Under the pieces are notes generated by a model. It saw only the letters and a program-made list of their open reading frames with translations. It ran no database searches and had not been told where the DNA came from. A DNA stretch of 64,000 nt from Streptomyces sp. V1I1 (GTDB lineage Bacteria; Actinomycetota; Actinomycetes; Streptomycetales; Streptomycetaceae): contig NZ_JAUSZH010000001.1 in the NCBI RefSeq assembly GCF_030817355.1, forward strand, positions 186,001-250,000. The letters run 5' to 3'. This document shows positions 33,748 to 43,708 of the stretch, piece by piece. The translations under genes and the position numbers were made by a program. Position 1 is the first letter of the stretch; the number at the start of each line of letters is the position of its first letter.

Positions 33748-34258
33748 AGTAAGTACGAGTTCATCGACGAGGTGCGGCTCGACACCGAGGAGTACGCATA
33801 CAGCGTCGAGTTCATGTGCGGCCGACTCGGCGTGTCCAGATCCGGCTACTACGACTGGCGATCCCGCCCGGAATCCGCGACGGCCCGGCGTCGCGGAGAT
33901 CTGAAACTGCTCATCAAGAAGGCCTTCGACACATCCGACAGCACCTACGGACACCGGCGCATCCGGGCCCAGCTGGGCCGCGGCAGTAACTACATGTCAG
34001 CCGAGTTCGGGAAGGTGCTCACCGGTTTGGACTCCGCAGATCTTCCGGCCGCACCGGGATATGTTTCGACAACGCCATGGCCGAATCGTTCTTCGGCACG
34101 CTGAAGAACGAACTTACCTGACCCGAGAGGCTGCCCGACAGGACATCACGCGGTACATTGAATTCTGTTACAATCGCAAACGCCTCCACTCGGCGGTGGG
34201 TTACCGCCCTCCGCGTGAAGTCCACGCCGAGTACGAGAAGTTGCGAATCGCCGCGTGA
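33748..34258 (+). pseudogene. IS3-family OrfB, deleted and frameshifted
   Basis: The front reads YEFIDEVRLDTEEYAYSVEF, then MCGRLGVSRSGYYDWRSRPE and STYGHRRIRAQLGRG, which then joins NYMSAEFGKVLTGLD. The normal DDE segment between them is missing. The end lies in another frame: FDNAMAESFFGTLKNE-like, then RQDITRYIEFCYNRKRLHSA. The first catalytic Asp region is lost. Confidence 0.85.
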
Positions 34259-34580
34259 AATAGACGGTCAGACGCCTGTCCGGAAAACGCGAGGCCTCTC
34301 ACCGACCAGGCAGCACCGGCGCCCTGCGGTCCGTCAGCCAGATGCCTGGACCATGGTTCTTTTGCGCGTCTGAGACCTATGGCGCACGTGGGCACGTCGG
34401 GAGCACCCTGGGTAAGGACGAAGCCCTGGACGGGGTGTGACGGCGCTGTCCAGGGCTTCGCCGAGCCACTCCATAGTCTGGAGCGCTTGGCGTGGAGGGG
34501 AGCGGCCGCATGTAGATGCAGGGCGCGGGTATGCGGCTCATAGGCGACGGGGGTGGTTCCTGTTGTGGAGGAGGCGCATC

Positions 34581-34811
34581 ATGCTGATGGCTCACCCGGC
34601 GGTGTTGACGGACCTGGTCGAAAAGTACGAGACGCTGCGGGCGCTGAATGCTGAGAAGGGCGGGCCTGCGGGGCGGCAGCGCATGGAGGACGTGGCCTAC
34701 ACGTTGTGCGTCTCGACTGGAACCTGCGACGTGGATGCCGCCCTGATCGCTGCGCGCCACCAGCTTCCCGGCGCCCGTCCCGAGGACGATTCAGTACTCG
34801 CTGCCAGCTGA
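34581..34811 (+). CDS. DUF5133-domain protein
   Basis: A 76-residue protein starting at ATG 34581, downstream of GTGGAGGAGG. MLMAHPAVLTDLVEKYETLR, then QRMEDVAYTLCVSTGTCDVD, is the DUF5133 pattern of Streptomyces. Function unknown. It is intact and stands alone between IS3 and ANTAR remnants. Confidence 0.8.
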   Translation: MLMAHPAVLTDLVEKYETLRALNAEKGGPAGRQRMEDVAYTLCVSTGTCDVDAALIAARHQLPGARPEDDSVLAAS

Positions 34812-34934
34812 ACCAGGTTCCGGCCGGGGGCGTGCGACGCCACGGTGCGTGTCCGTCCGATTGCTGCTGGTACAGACCCGGAATCCGCGCTGCAGCAGGC
34901 CCTTGCCAACCGTTCCGAAGGCCCGGGAGGAGCC

Positions 34935-35283
34935 ATGGCGCACGACAGGCAACCCACGACCTGGGAGAACCCGGCCCCGGGATCCCGCACCGGCGCCCGA
35001 GGACTCGGTGGCCATGCTGCAGGAGGTGGGACAGTGCAGCAGGCTCTGGTCTCACACGCGGTGATTGACCAGGCGACGGCATCGTGACTGGGCAGGCATT
35101 GGAGTGTCCTGCAGGAGGTCTCTCAGCACACCCACCTCACCTGCGCTGCCTCGCGGAGGCCCTGACTGCCTGGGCGCACACCGGCGAAATCGATCTCACT
35201 CTCCGTCTCGCCCTTGAGCACGCACTGCGCCGACAGGCCCCGGGTTCTCCAGGTGACCGGGTTCGCGCCACTCGGGGCTGACC
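34935..35283 (+). pseudogene. ANTAR-domain regulator, multiple frameshifts
   Basis: ATG 34935 follows GGGAGGAGCC. Pieces in three frames: MAHDRQPTTWENPAPGSR, EDSVAMLQEVGQ, VQQALVSHAVIDQATA, HWSVLQEVSQHTHL and LRCLAEALTAWAHTGEIDLT. The order and the SHAVIDQA...VSQHT...L pattern are those of ANTAR RNA-binding antiterminator domains. An intact version would be about 110 residues. Confidence 0.6.
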
Positions 35284-35474
35284 TGGCCCGTTCCGCGTTG
35301 GCCGATTACCCGCGAACCAATTCGCCGCCCGTGTGCGCTACTGCCGGTGCTGCCCGGCCAATTGAGAGCCGCCGCCTGACCGGGACCGTCTGTCGGCGAC
35401 GGCTGAAAAGTGGACCAGTATCGACGCTTGGGTTCTAACGCTTATCGCAACATTCCTTGATCATTAGGGGTGTG

Positions 35475-35900
35475 TTGGTGGCGAGGCGGGGACGTAAACG
35501 CAGGCTGGAGCTCGAGGCTGAGTCTGGCGTCTGCTGGCGGCCGGGGTGGGCACTGTGGACGCGTGCAAGCAACTGAGGATCGGGCGGAAGACCGGGTACC
35601 GGTGGCGGGCGGAGAATGGAGGCTTGGAGCCGGACTACGTTCCGGCTGCGTCCCGGTCAGGGCGGTACCTGTCCCTGCTGGAACGCCAGCGGATCGCTTC
35701 GCTGCGCGAACGCGGCCTGACGATCCGGGAGATAGCCGCCCGGCTCGGCCGGGCACCGTCGACGGTCAGCCGGGAGCTGCGGCGCAACAGCCGCCCCACG
35801 ACTACGGAATCTACGATGCCGACCTGGCCCACCACCGCTGCCGGGAACGAGCCGGGCGTCCCCGTCGCGCCAAGCATGGGAACTGGTCAGTGCGTGGCTG
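35475..35900 (+). pseudogene. IS30-family transposase, N-terminal remnant
   Basis: VARRGRKRRLELEAES, then in another frame VGTVDACKQLRIGRKTGYRW, YLSLLERQRIASLRERGLTI and REIAARLGRAPSTVSRELRR, then YDADLAHHRCRERAGRPRRA. This is the helix-turn-helix front of IS30 transposases. The DDE domain is missing; the sequence joins a flavoprotein remnant near 35900. Confidence 0.75.
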
Positions 35901-35904
35901 GACG

Positions 35905-36660
35905 TCGTCGTTCTGGAGGCGGACCGGATCGCCGCCGGAGTGATCGGATACACCACAGCCACGATCCCGTAGCCGGATCCGTACGGCAACGGTTCGCGCG
36001 CCTCGACTCATGGGCCCGCTAGCGGATGCCCGGCTTCGCGGAGGCCGAGATCACATATCACTGTGCCGCGCAGGACAATGACTCGAGCGACCACCTGCCG
36101 TACGTCGGCCATGCCGACCCCGGCACCCAACACGTCTACGTGGCCACCGGCTTCGGCGGCTGGGGCTGAGCAACGGAGTGATGGCCGGCCGCCTGCTCGC
36201 AGCCCACACCACCGGAGGAGCACGGCCTGCCTGGACCGACCTGTACGACCCGAGGAGCCTGCCTCGGGTGAGCGAGACAGCGGAGCTGGCGAAATTCCAG
36301 ACTGCTGTCGCCCGGCACTTTTGTCGGCGACTGCCTGCATACAAGCCACGTCGACTCGGTGAATGACATCCCGCCCGGCAACGGAGCGGTCTTACGGCTG
36401 AACGGAAGGCGCTGCGCCGTGTACCGCGACGAGCAGGGCCACGCCAGCGTGTTCTCCGCACGATGCAGTCACCTCGGCTGCCTCATGCAGTTCAACGATG
36501 CCGAGCGGATCTGGGAATGCCCATGCCACGGCTCCCGCTTGCGACGGACGGCTCGGTCCTGCACGGGCCTGCCATCCGGCCTCTGGGACCTCGCGAGCTG
36601 CCCCAAACCGGGGATGAGCCGGGGTAGCAGCGCCGACGCAGAGTGGTGACGTGTCGCCTT
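35905..36660 (+). pseudogene. FAD-dependent oxidoreductase with C-terminal Rieske domain, broken
   Basis: It starts inside the FAD fold (VVLEADRIAAGVIGYTTA), skips most of the middle, and resumes with RFARLDSWAR, a TAG, RMPGFAEAEITYHCAAQDND and HVYVATGFGGWG. After two more shifts come GVMAGRLLAAHTTGGARPAW, AVYRDEQGHASVFSARCSHL, GCLMQFNDAERIWECPCHGS. The Rieske ligands CSH and CPCH are present. The family (YhfW-like) joins a DAO-type oxidase to a Rieske cluster. Deletion, stop and shifts make it inactive. Confidence 0.75.
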
Positions 36661-36704
36661 CGCAGCGTGGCTGCGTTGACGCGTCATCGGGCCCGGCGGG
36701 CTCG

Positions 36705-36835
36705 GCGCGCCCGAGCGCAGCGGACCATTTCCTCGGCGAGCAGATTCTCGCGCATCGAGCCGCGTCGGCGGATGCGCGACTACCTGCGCGGCCTGCTGGG
36801 CCCGGTCGGCCGCAAGAACGGCTGGCACGTTCATA
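36705..36835 (+). pseudogene. Transposase N-terminal remnant (IS701/IS4-like)
   Basis: RFSRIEPRRRMRDYLRGLLG, then PVGRKNGWH, fits the start of a large group of Streptomyces transposases (normally RVEPRRRVRAYLxGLLxxVERKNGWQLAE). The rest is missing. Confidence 0.55.
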
Positions 36836-36978
36836 TGCTGCGGTTACCCGTATCTCTAGTCATATGGGCCACGGGGCACCGCCGCGGCGCGGCGGTTTCA
36901 GCGGGTCACGCCTGAGCATGGCGCCGGAACAGTTGCCAGTGTTTCGACCGCTGCGCTCCTGTCCAAGGGCCGGAGTGA

Positions 36979-37653
36979 TCACGCAGGCGCGGGCGGATCC
37001 GTGGCCAGTTCGTCCGCGTACTTGCCCGTGACCAGGTAGACCACGCGGCGGGCCACCGAGACGGCATGGTCAGCGAAACGCTCGTAATAACGGCCGGCCA
37101 ACGTGACGTCCACGGCCGTTTCCACACCATGCTGCCACCGGTCGTCCAGCAGGTGCTCAAAGATCACGCGATGCAGCTCGTCCATACGGTCGTCGTCCTT
37201 CTCCAACTGCAGCGCAGCATCGACGTCCGGAGTGATGAGCACTTCGGCGGCCTGCGCCATCAGACGCTGCGCAAGCTGGCCCATCTCCAAAATGGTGCGC
37301 CGCAGATCGCCTGGCACCGCTCGTTCGGGATGGCGAAGCCGGGCCAGCTTGGCCACGTGCTGGGCAAGATCACCACAGCGCTCCAGATCCGCGCTCATGC
37401 GCAGCGAGGTGACCACGAGGCGCAGATCCGTGGCGACCGGCTGCTGCCGCGCCAGCAGCGCGATCGCCCGGTGCTCCAGATCCCGCTGCAGAGCATCGAC
37501 CGTGACATCGGCCGAGATCACACTCTCCGCAAGCTGCAGATCCGCATCCAGTAGAGCGCTGGTGGCCCGACCCATGGCCGAACCGGCCAGGTGTGCCATT
37601 TCCACCAGGCCGTCTCTGATCGACGCCAACTCCTCGTGATAAGCCGCCCGCAT
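36979..37653 (-). CDS. phoU: Phosphate-transport regulator PhoU
   Basis: A 224-residue all-helical protein with two PhoU repeats. Conserved metal-binding segments: AISADVTVDALQRDLEHRAI-like near 45-65, ATDLRLVVTSLRMSADLERC near 73-95 and AGRYYERFADHAVSVARRVV near 185-205. PhoU links the Pst transporter to the PhoR sensor kinase. Here no pst or phoPR genes adjoin; it is flanked by IS debris. ATG 37653 is used. Confidence 0.92.
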   Translation of the reverse strand: MRAAYHEELASIRDGLVEMAHLAGSAMGRATSALLDADLQLAESVISADVTVDALQRDLEHRAIALLARQQPVATDLRLVVTSLRMSADLERCGDLAQHVAKLARLRHPERAVPGDLRRTILEMGQLAQRLMAQAAEVLITPDVDAALQLEKDDDRMDELHRVIFEHLLDDRWQHGVETAVDVTLAGRYYERFADHAVSVARRVVYLVTGKYADELATDPPAPA

Positions 37654-37848
37654 AAGTCCTCACCGTCCAGTCCCCCCTCAGCCAGTCTCCACCGGATGCC
37701 AGACGCGCACACTTCGCGCAGCTTCACGGCCTTCCCACCCCGGCAGACCGCTGCCCAAGTGACATCAAATCTCCCAGCGATGTTGATCTAGTGAACGCTC
37801 CCAGAACGCCTCCTGAAGAAACAGACACAGCCACCATTGGCGGACTGC

Positions 37849-38034
37849 CTAGGGCTCGAGGTAGCTGTCGTCGATCTGGTATTTGATGCCTCGGGTCTGG
37901 CTGGCGGGTGCTTCGGGGTCGACCACGAACTCGGCGAACTTCCCGTACAGGGTGCGGCATCGGGCAGCGTCGGAAAGGGTGTCCGACTCGGTGCAGCTTG
38001 TCCTACGTTTCAGCCGTGGTTCCGAGCCGGTCAT
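37849..38034 (-). other. Small unidentified reading frame
   Basis: A 61-codon frame with coding-like C-terminus (YGKFAEFVVDPEAPASQTRG, IKYQIDDSYLEP). It seems to be the end of a larger lost gene. I do not recognise it. Its start touches the stop of the polymerase gene. Confidence 0.35.
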
Positions 38035-39050
38035 TCGTAGGATCGGCAGGGCCCAGGGGTTCCGGGTATGGCTGTAGTGGCGGGGATGACGGCGGCCGGG
38101 CCGAAGCGGGCGCGGGCCTTATCGGCGGCGGCCTCGATCCGTCGGCGCTTGTCGTCGCCGGGGTCGAACGTGAGCTGTGTCGTGGCGCGTTCGGCCGGCT
38201 GAAGGTCTTCGGCGCGCAGGGCGATGCCGCGGACCCGGGCCCGTTGCAGGCCGAGCGTTGCATAGATGTCGTACGCGGCGCGGGTGAGGGCCGCGGTGTG
38301 GTGGGTGGGTTCGGTCAGAGTGCGGGTGCGCACGGTGGCGGTGCGGTCGGCGTAGCGGACGGTCAGGGTGAGCCGCCGGACGATCTGCCGCTCGGTGCGC
38401 AGTATGGTGCCGAGGTGTTCAGTGAGGCCGAGCAGGGCCTGGCGGTGCCGGTCGGGGTCGAGTTCATCGCGGTCGAAGACATGGTCGGCGCTGCAGGAGC
38501 GGGCCGTGGCCTGCGGGACGACGGAACGGTCGTCGATGCCGCGGGCGCGCTCGTGAAGCAGGCGGCCGTGGGTCTTGCCGAGGAGCCGCTGCAGGGTGCC
38601 CGGCGGTGTGTCGGCGGCCGTGCCGATGGTGTGCAGGCCGTGCCGAGCCAGCAGGTTCGCGGTCGCCGGGCCGACTCCGTACAGCGCACCGATGGGGCGG
38701 GGGCGCAGGAAGCCGGCGATCGCCTCGGGGCTGTTGTCGAGGTGACTGATGCCGCCCGGGGCGGTGGCGTCGGCGGCCATGGCGGCGAGCATGCGATTGC
38801 CCGCCGAGCCAATGGTGGTGGCGATGCCGTACAAGGCCAGGGCGCGCAGCTGGATCAGCTGCGCCAACTCGTACGGGGTGCGGCCGTAGTAGCGCAGGGC
38901 GCCGGTCACATCGCAGTCGGCGTCCGCGGGCGGCAGGGCCTGGGTGCGGGGGCTGATGCCGTGCAGTTGCTCCACCAGCCGCTCATACACATCGGCGTCA
39001 GACGTGTCGGGCAGATGGAAGTGAATCCGGAGAATATGCCGTTCCGTCAT
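38031..39050 (-). CDS. Y-family DNA polymerase (DinB/ImuB-like)
   Basis: A 339-residue protein with the palm/finger, helix-hairpin-helix and little-finger parts of Y-family polymerases: ALPPADADCDVTGALRYYGR, SAGNRMLAAMAADATAPGGI, RPIGALYGVGPATANLLARH. The usual acidic N-terminal DxDxFF is replaced by RIHFHLPDTSD, as in ImuB-like proteins that may be inactive accessory subunits. ATG 39050 has GGGTGA upstream; GTG 39059 overlaps the dnaE2 stop. It is the second gene of the LexA-controlled dnaE2 operon. Confidence 0.85.
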   Translation of the reverse strand: MTERHILRIHFHLPDTSDADVYERLVEQLHGISPRTQALPPADADCDVTGALRYYGRTPYELAQLIQLRALALYGIATTIGSAGNRMLAAMAADATAPGGISHLDNSPEAIAGFLRPRPIGALYGVGPATANLLARHGLHTIGTAADTPPGTLQRLLGKTHGRLLHERARGIDDRSVVPQATARSCSADHVFDRDELDPDRHRQALLGLTEHLGTILRTERQIVRRLTLTVRYADRTATVRTRTLTEPTHHTAALTRAAYDIYATLGLQRARVRGIALRAEDLQPAERATTQLTFDPGDDKRRRIEAAADKARARFGPAAVIPATTAIPGTPGPCRSYE

Positions 39051-39055
39051 GACTG

Positions 39056-42000
39056 TCACCCGGCGCTTCCTGGACTCGTGTAGCCGAGGGCTTTGAGGTC
39101 GGCGGAACGCTGCCCGGCCGGCTGCAGGTCGGCCCACGGGTGCAGTTCGGCTCCGGTCTCCTGTGTGATGGTGCGCTGCGGCGCATCGCCCCTGGCCGTC
39201 GGCGTGGCCGGGGTGGGGGTGGCGTCGGGGCCGAGGAGGCGATGAACGGCTTCGGGGCCGTGGTCGCGGCGGGCGGCGGCAAGTTTGTCGAGGTCCCAGA
39301 CCATGGTGCCGGTGATCGTGTTGCGGCCGCCGCGGCGCTGGATGGTGCCGCGGACCAGGAGCAGCCCGCTGTGGAAGATCGTGTGCGCGCAGGCGTCGTG
39401 GCTGTCTTCGAAGAAGGCCAGGTCGACCATGCCGGAGCCGTCTTCGAGGGTGACGAAGATGATCCGCTTGCCGCTTCGGATGGGCGGCGTCTGGGTGGAG
39501 GCCCGCACGCCCGCCACCAGAACGCGCCGGCCTGGGCGCAGTGCACGCAGGTGGGCGGCGTCGGTGGCACCGAGCTCGCGCAGCAGCTGATGGTGGTGGT
39601 CCATCAGATGCTGCGACACGTCGATGCCGAGGATCTGCAGTTCCGAGCTGAGGGCTTCGCGGCTGGTCATCTCCGGCAGCCCGGCTGCCTGCCCGGCCGC
39701 CTCGTCGCCGGTGTGGAGCGGGAGCTGCCCGTCATCGTGGCGGCGTCCGCGGTACTGGCGGTGGAGCTCGGCGATGTTCAGCAGCAGATCGCGGCGGGAG
39801 AGGGCGCCGCGCAGCGCGTCCAGGGCGCCGATGCTGACGAGGCGTTCGGCGGTCGGCCGGTTGGGGCGGGCGCGCTGCCACAGGTCAGACAGGGACGTGT
39901 AGGGCTGGCCGGCGGCGATCCGGGAAACCTCGCCCTCGTTGATGCCGCGAACGCCGGACAGGGACAGGCGCACTCCCCAGGTGCCGTCCGGGGCCTGTTC
40001 GATGGTGTGCGTGGGCTTGGAGTGGTTGATGTCGACGGGCAGCACCGCGACGTTGTGGCGGCGAGCGTCGGCCACGATGACCCTCTTGGGCCACATGCCC
40101 GGGTCGTGCTCGAGCAAGCCCGCATACAGGGCGGCTGGATGATGGGCCTTCAGCCAGGCCGACTGCAGGGCCGGGACGGCGAAGGCGACCGCATGGGCGC
40201 GGCAGAAGCCGTAGGCGCCAAACGCCTCCAGCGTGTCCCACACCTTGTCCAGCACGTCGGACGGGTAGCCGCGGGCGGAGGCCTCTTTGAGGAACCAGGC
40301 GCGGACCTCGGGCATGCGCTCCGTATCGCCGAGGGCGCGGCGGGCGATGTCGGCGAGCGCCCGGTCGCAGCCGGTCAGGGTGGCGACGATGTCGATGATC
40401 TGCTCGTGCCAGATCACCACCCCGTACGTATCGGACAGCACCGGTTCGAGATCGGAGTGCGGGTAGCTGGGGGCTTTGCCGTGGCGGGCGGCGATGTACT
40501 GCTCCGGCATGCCGCCGGCCACCGGGCCTGGCCGGAACAGGCTGATGTCGGCGACGACGTCCTGGACATTGCGCGGCTGCAGCCTGCTGAGCAGGTCCAT
40601 CTGTCCGGGCGATTCGAGCTGGAACAGGCCCAGGGTCTCGGAGGCCTGGATGAGTCTGAACGCGAAGAAATCATCCAGCGGCACCTGCCGCGGGTCATCC
40701 AGGTCGATGGTGTCGCCGGTGGTGCGCTGAATCTCGGTGGTGGCGTGCGCCATCGCGGACTGCATGCGCACCCCGAGCACATCCAGTTTGATGAGGCCGA
40801 GGTCTTCTACGTCTTCCTTGTCGGCCTGCACCATCGGATAGCCGCCCGGGGTCGGCTGCACCGGCAGCCGGTCCAGCAGCGAGGTGTTCGTGAGGATCAC
40901 GCCGCAGGGGTGCATAGCGATGCCGCGCGGCAGTTTGTCGAGGCCTTCGGCGAGCTCGAACATGAGCCGGAACGGCGCCGCCTCGCTTGCCAGTTGCTTC
41001 AGCTCCGGCAGTTCAGCGAGCGCGGCGGTGATGTCGCAGGCCCGGATGTGCGGAAACGATTTGGCGATCCGGTCCACATCCGATGGCGCGATGCCCAGTG
41101 CCAGCCCGGCGTCGCGCAGCGCGTGCCGTGCCCGGTACGTCTCCGGCATAGCGGTGACCGCGACCCGCTCCAGCCCGAACCGGTCGATGATCTTGTCGTA
41201 GACCTCCAGCCGACGTGCAGACTCCACGTCGATGTCGATGTCCGGCAGCGAGGCGCGCCGCACGGATAGAAAGCGCTCAAAGAGCAGCCGGTGATCCAAG
41301 GGGTTCGCGGTGGCGATCATCAACGCGTGATTGACCATGCTGCCCGCGCCGGAGCCACGGGCCGCGACCCGGATGCCCATCTCCCGTATATCGGCGACGA
41401 CTTGGGCGACAGTCAGGAAATAGGTGTCATAGCGGAGCTCGGCGATGACGGCGAGCTCCTCCTCCAGGCGCTGGAGGGCCGCAGTGTCACGGTCGAGGCC
41501 GCGGCGGACCATGCCTGCCTCGCACCGCTCACGCAGCAGCCGGGATGCCTCCCCCGCTCCCCCACCAGCGCCGACCACCTCCGGTTCGGGGAAATGGGGT
41601 GTGCCCAGGCCCAGGTCCGCGACCGGATCGAGCACGCACCGTGCGGCCGTCGCTTCGGTGTCGGCGAGCAGACGGCGGACCCGCCGCTCTCCCGTGCCCG
41701 CGGCTTCGGCGATACGGGAGGCGGCGTCGGTCATCGCGGCCGGGGACTTGAGCCAGCGCTCCCCGGTATCGAGCCGGTGACAGTCGATGGGGCGCAGCAG
41801 CCGGGCCGCGTCCAGGACATCGGCAAGCCGGTGCTGGCCAGGGTCGGCGTACCGGGTGGCATTGGTCAGCACGGCGGGGATGTGCGCCTGGTCGGCGAGT
41901 TGGAGGGTTCGGGCGGCCAGGCGCAGCGAGCCGGGCTCGGTGCCGGACAGGCCGTGCCACACTGCCTCGAGCCGCAGCCCGGTCCCGAAGATGTCGCGCC

Positions 42001-42508
42001 AGGGGCCAAGCAGCTGCTCAGCGATGTCCGGTCGGCCCGCGGACAGGGCACGGACCGGTTCGGAGACCGGCCCGAGCAGCGCGATCAGTCCCTCGCCCGC
42101 GTGCTCGCGCAGCGCCTCCCAGGACACCACGGGCGGCTCGCCGTGCGGCTGCTGGTGGGCGGCGGAGGTCAGGCGGCACAACCGCGCCCAGCCGGTCCGG
42201 TTCTCGGCGAGCAGCACCAACCGCAACGGCTGCTCGAGCACGTGGGCGCCGCCGCGCACCGGGGTACGGCGGCGCTGCGCACGGACAGAAGCCAGCGGAG
42301 CGACGGCCAGGTCGATGCCGAAGACTGGGCGGATGCCGTGCTCCATCGCCGCCTTCGCGAACCGCACGACGCCGGTGACGGTATCCCGGTCGGTCAGCGC
42401 CAGCGCGCTCATGCCGCGCTCGACTGCCCGCCGCACCAGGTCCTCGGGGTGGGAGGCCCCGTACCGGGCGGAGTAGCCGGACGCGACGTGCACGTGGGTA
42501 AAACCCAT
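39056..42508 (-). CDS. dnaE2: Error-prone DNA polymerase III alpha subunit DnaE2/ImuC
   Basis: About 1150 residues, intact. It begins with the PHP domain (FTHVHVASGYSARYGASHPE, RGMSALALTDRDTVTGVVRF). The polymerase active site LPDIDIDVES is near residue 420. Later come GVVIWHEQIIDIVATLTGCD and a C-terminal OB-fold (RIIFVTLEDGSGMVDLAFFE). DnaE2 with an ImuB-type partner carries out damage-induced mutagenesis in actinobacteria. ATG 42508 has GGAGG 6 bases upstream. A perfect LexA box lies 66 bases before the start. It overlaps the Y-family gene, so both are expressed together on SOS induction. Confidence 0.93.
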   Translation of the reverse strand: MGFTHVHVASGYSARYGASHPEDLVRRAVERGMSALALTDRDTVTGVVRFAKAAMEHGIRPVFGIDLAVAPLASVRAQRRRTPVRGGAHVLEQPLRLVLLAENRTGWARLCRLTSAAHQQPHGEPPVVSWEALREHAGEGLIALLGPVSEPVRALSAGRPDIAEQLLGPWRDIFGTGLRLEAVWHGLSGTEPGSLRLAARTLQLADQAHIPAVLTNATRYADPGQHRLADVLDAARLLRPIDCHRLDTGERWLKSPAAMTDAASRIAEAAGTGERRVRRLLADTEATAARCVLDPVADLGLGTPHFPEPEVVGAGGGAGEASRLLRERCEAGMVRRGLDRDTAALQRLEEELAVIAELRYDTYFLTVAQVVADIREMGIRVAARGSGAGSMVNHALMIATANPLDHRLLFERFLSVRRASLPDIDIDVESARRLEVYDKIIDRFGLERVAVTAMPETYRARHALRDAGLALGIAPSDVDRIAKSFPHIRACDITAALAELPELKQLASEAAPFRLMFELAEGLDKLPRGIAMHPCGVILTNTSLLDRLPVQPTPGGYPMVQADKEDVEDLGLIKLDVLGVRMQSAMAHATTEIQRTTGDTIDLDDPRQVPLDDFFAFRLIQASETLGLFQLESPGQMDLLSRLQPRNVQDVVADISLFRPGPVAGGMPEQYIAARHGKAPSYPHSDLEPVLSDTYGVVIWHEQIIDIVATLTGCDRALADIARRALGDTERMPEVRAWFLKEASARGYPSDVLDKVWDTLEAFGAYGFCRAHAVAFAVPALQSAWLKAHHPAALYAGLLEHDPGMWPKRVIVADARRHNVAVLPVDINHSKPTHTIEQAPDGTWGVRLSLSGVRGINEGEVSRIAAGQPYTSLSDLWQRARPNRPTAERLVSIGALDALRGALSRRDLLLNIAELHRQYRGRRHDDGQLPLHTGDEAAGQAAGLPEMTSREALSSELQILGIDVSQHLMDHHHQLLRELGATDAAHLRALRPGRRVLVAGVRASTQTPPIRSGKRIIFVTLEDGSGMVDLAFFEDSHDACAHTIFHSGLLLVRGTIQRRGGRNTITGTMVWDLDKLAAARRDHGPEAVHRLLGPDATPTPATPTARGDAPQRTITQETGAELHPWADLQPAGQRSADLKALGYTSPGSAG

Positions 42509-42573
42509 GCCGCGCCTCCGAACACCACAACCCCCTCTGTCTATTTTCGTGCGAAATACACCGAAAAGCGACT

Positions 42574-42589
42574 TCGAACCTCTGTTCGA
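42574..42589 (-). promoter_or_regulatory. LexA (SOS) box
   Basis: TCGAACCTCTGTTCGA is a perfect palindrome of the actinobacterial SOS consensus TCGAAC-N4-GTTCGA, 66 bases upstream of the dnaE2 start. LexA binding here would place the dnaE2-Y polymerase operon under damage control. Confidence 0.9.
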
Positions 42590-42686
42590 GAACAGTAACG
42601 CGTGATGCAGTGCGCGGCGACCGTGGCGCACGAGACCACATCGATGAGGGAAACCCCCACCCGCGCGACGTTGGCGCAGCCCGGCG

Positions 42687-43708
42687 TCATGATTCCGCCG
42701 CTGCTGGCCCCCGATCAGCGTCGGTAGGTCCTTCCGTGCCGTAGAGCGGGACGTCGTCGGGGGTGATGTCGATGCGGAGCCGGTGCAGGTTGACGGGGTG
42801 GCGCCAGCGACCGTGATCAACCGCGGTGTCACCGTGAAACTCACCCACGAGCAGGGGTGCGACGGGAGTGAACCGGAGCAGTTCGCGACTGCCCCAGTGC
42901 GAACTGAATTGCACGTCGTGCCAGGGGTGGTCCGCGCCCGGGGTGCGAGCAAGCCGCCACCGAGCTCCGCACGAAGCCGCGGCGACAAGGGGGTACTCCG
43001 GGCGACCAGCAGGAAATGCCCGTCGCTGGTGTAGCGGCCGAGCAGGATCGTCTCAGGCCGGGTGAGACTGCCGGTGACCGCGCCGACGATCGCCTCGGCA
43101 GAGTTGCGGGTGCGGTACTTCAGCCAACCGCGTCGGCCGGGTTGACAGGTCTGGTCGACACCCTTGATGACCAGGCCCTCCACCCCTACCGCGGTCCACT
43201 CGGTCAGCCACTCCTGGGCTGTGGCGCGACTGGTCGTCACGGCGTGAGCGCCCAGGGAGCCTGAAGGCCCTGCCCCTGGAACAGCGAACTCGAGGCTGCG
43301 CGGCGCTCGGCGTAGGACCAGCTGAGCAACTCCGTGCCGACATGCCGCAGCAGATCGAAGGCGACCAGATGGGCCGGTCGCGCCCGGGCCCTCTGGGCGA
43401 CCGCTCGCGACCGGCGGTTCATCCGCTGCTGCAGCGCCGAGAAGTCCTGTCGGCCACCCGGTAGATCACGGCGTCGCCAACGTCCTCGCCGAGTGCCCAG
43501 CGGCGTCAGCGACCTCCGGAAACGCCGCGGTGAGGTCCCGCCCGTTGCGGGACTGCAGAAACACCGCGCCATCAGCCCCGGCGAACACGAACAGCCGGAA
43601 GCCGTCGTACTTCGGCTCGAACACCGTGCCGCCCGGCACGGCGGCGGGCCCCGGCAGACGCGGCACGGATCGGGCCAGCATCGGCTCCACTGGGAACAAG
43701 ACTCGCAT
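42687..43708 (-). pseudogene. ATP-dependent DNA ligase, nearly full length but frameshifted
   Basis: ATG 43708 begins MRVLFPVEPMLARSVPRLPG, with motif I FEPKYDGFRLFVFAGADG. The remainder continues in other frames: DFSALQQRMNRRSRAVAQRA, AFDLLRHVGTELLSWSYAER, GVEGLVIKGVDQTCQPG (motif IV), GWLKYRTRNSAEAIVGAVTG (motif V) and FSSHWGSRELLRFTPVAPLL. Shifts lie near 43480, 43250 and 42920. Length (about 340 codons) equals the intact gene at 47585. It diverges from the coiled-coil remnant at 43776. The long frame running from here into dnaE2 is accidental. Confidence 0.88.

Larger units (their letters stand above)
33404..34286 (+). mobile_element. IS3-family element with internal deletion
   Basis: TTTCCGGACAGGC at 33404-33416 is repeated inverted at 34274-34286, a 13-base terminal repeat. 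The enclosed 883 bases hold orfA and a shortened orfB; full elements of this type are about 1.2-1.3 kb. Confidence 0.75.

Noticed and set aside
39140..41269. A 709-codon plus-strand open frame
   Set aside because: It is antisense to dnaE2, which has all polymerase motifs, a ribosome-binding site and a LexA box. The long frame results from third-position GC bias.
42509..43240. Continuous minus-strand frame joining ligase and dnaE2 into one 1394-residue protein
   Set aside because: The upstream part matches only the shifted C-terminus of the ligase pseudogene and then non-coding leader; dnaE2 has its own start at 42508 with GGAGG, and the SOS box lies inside the supposed fusion.
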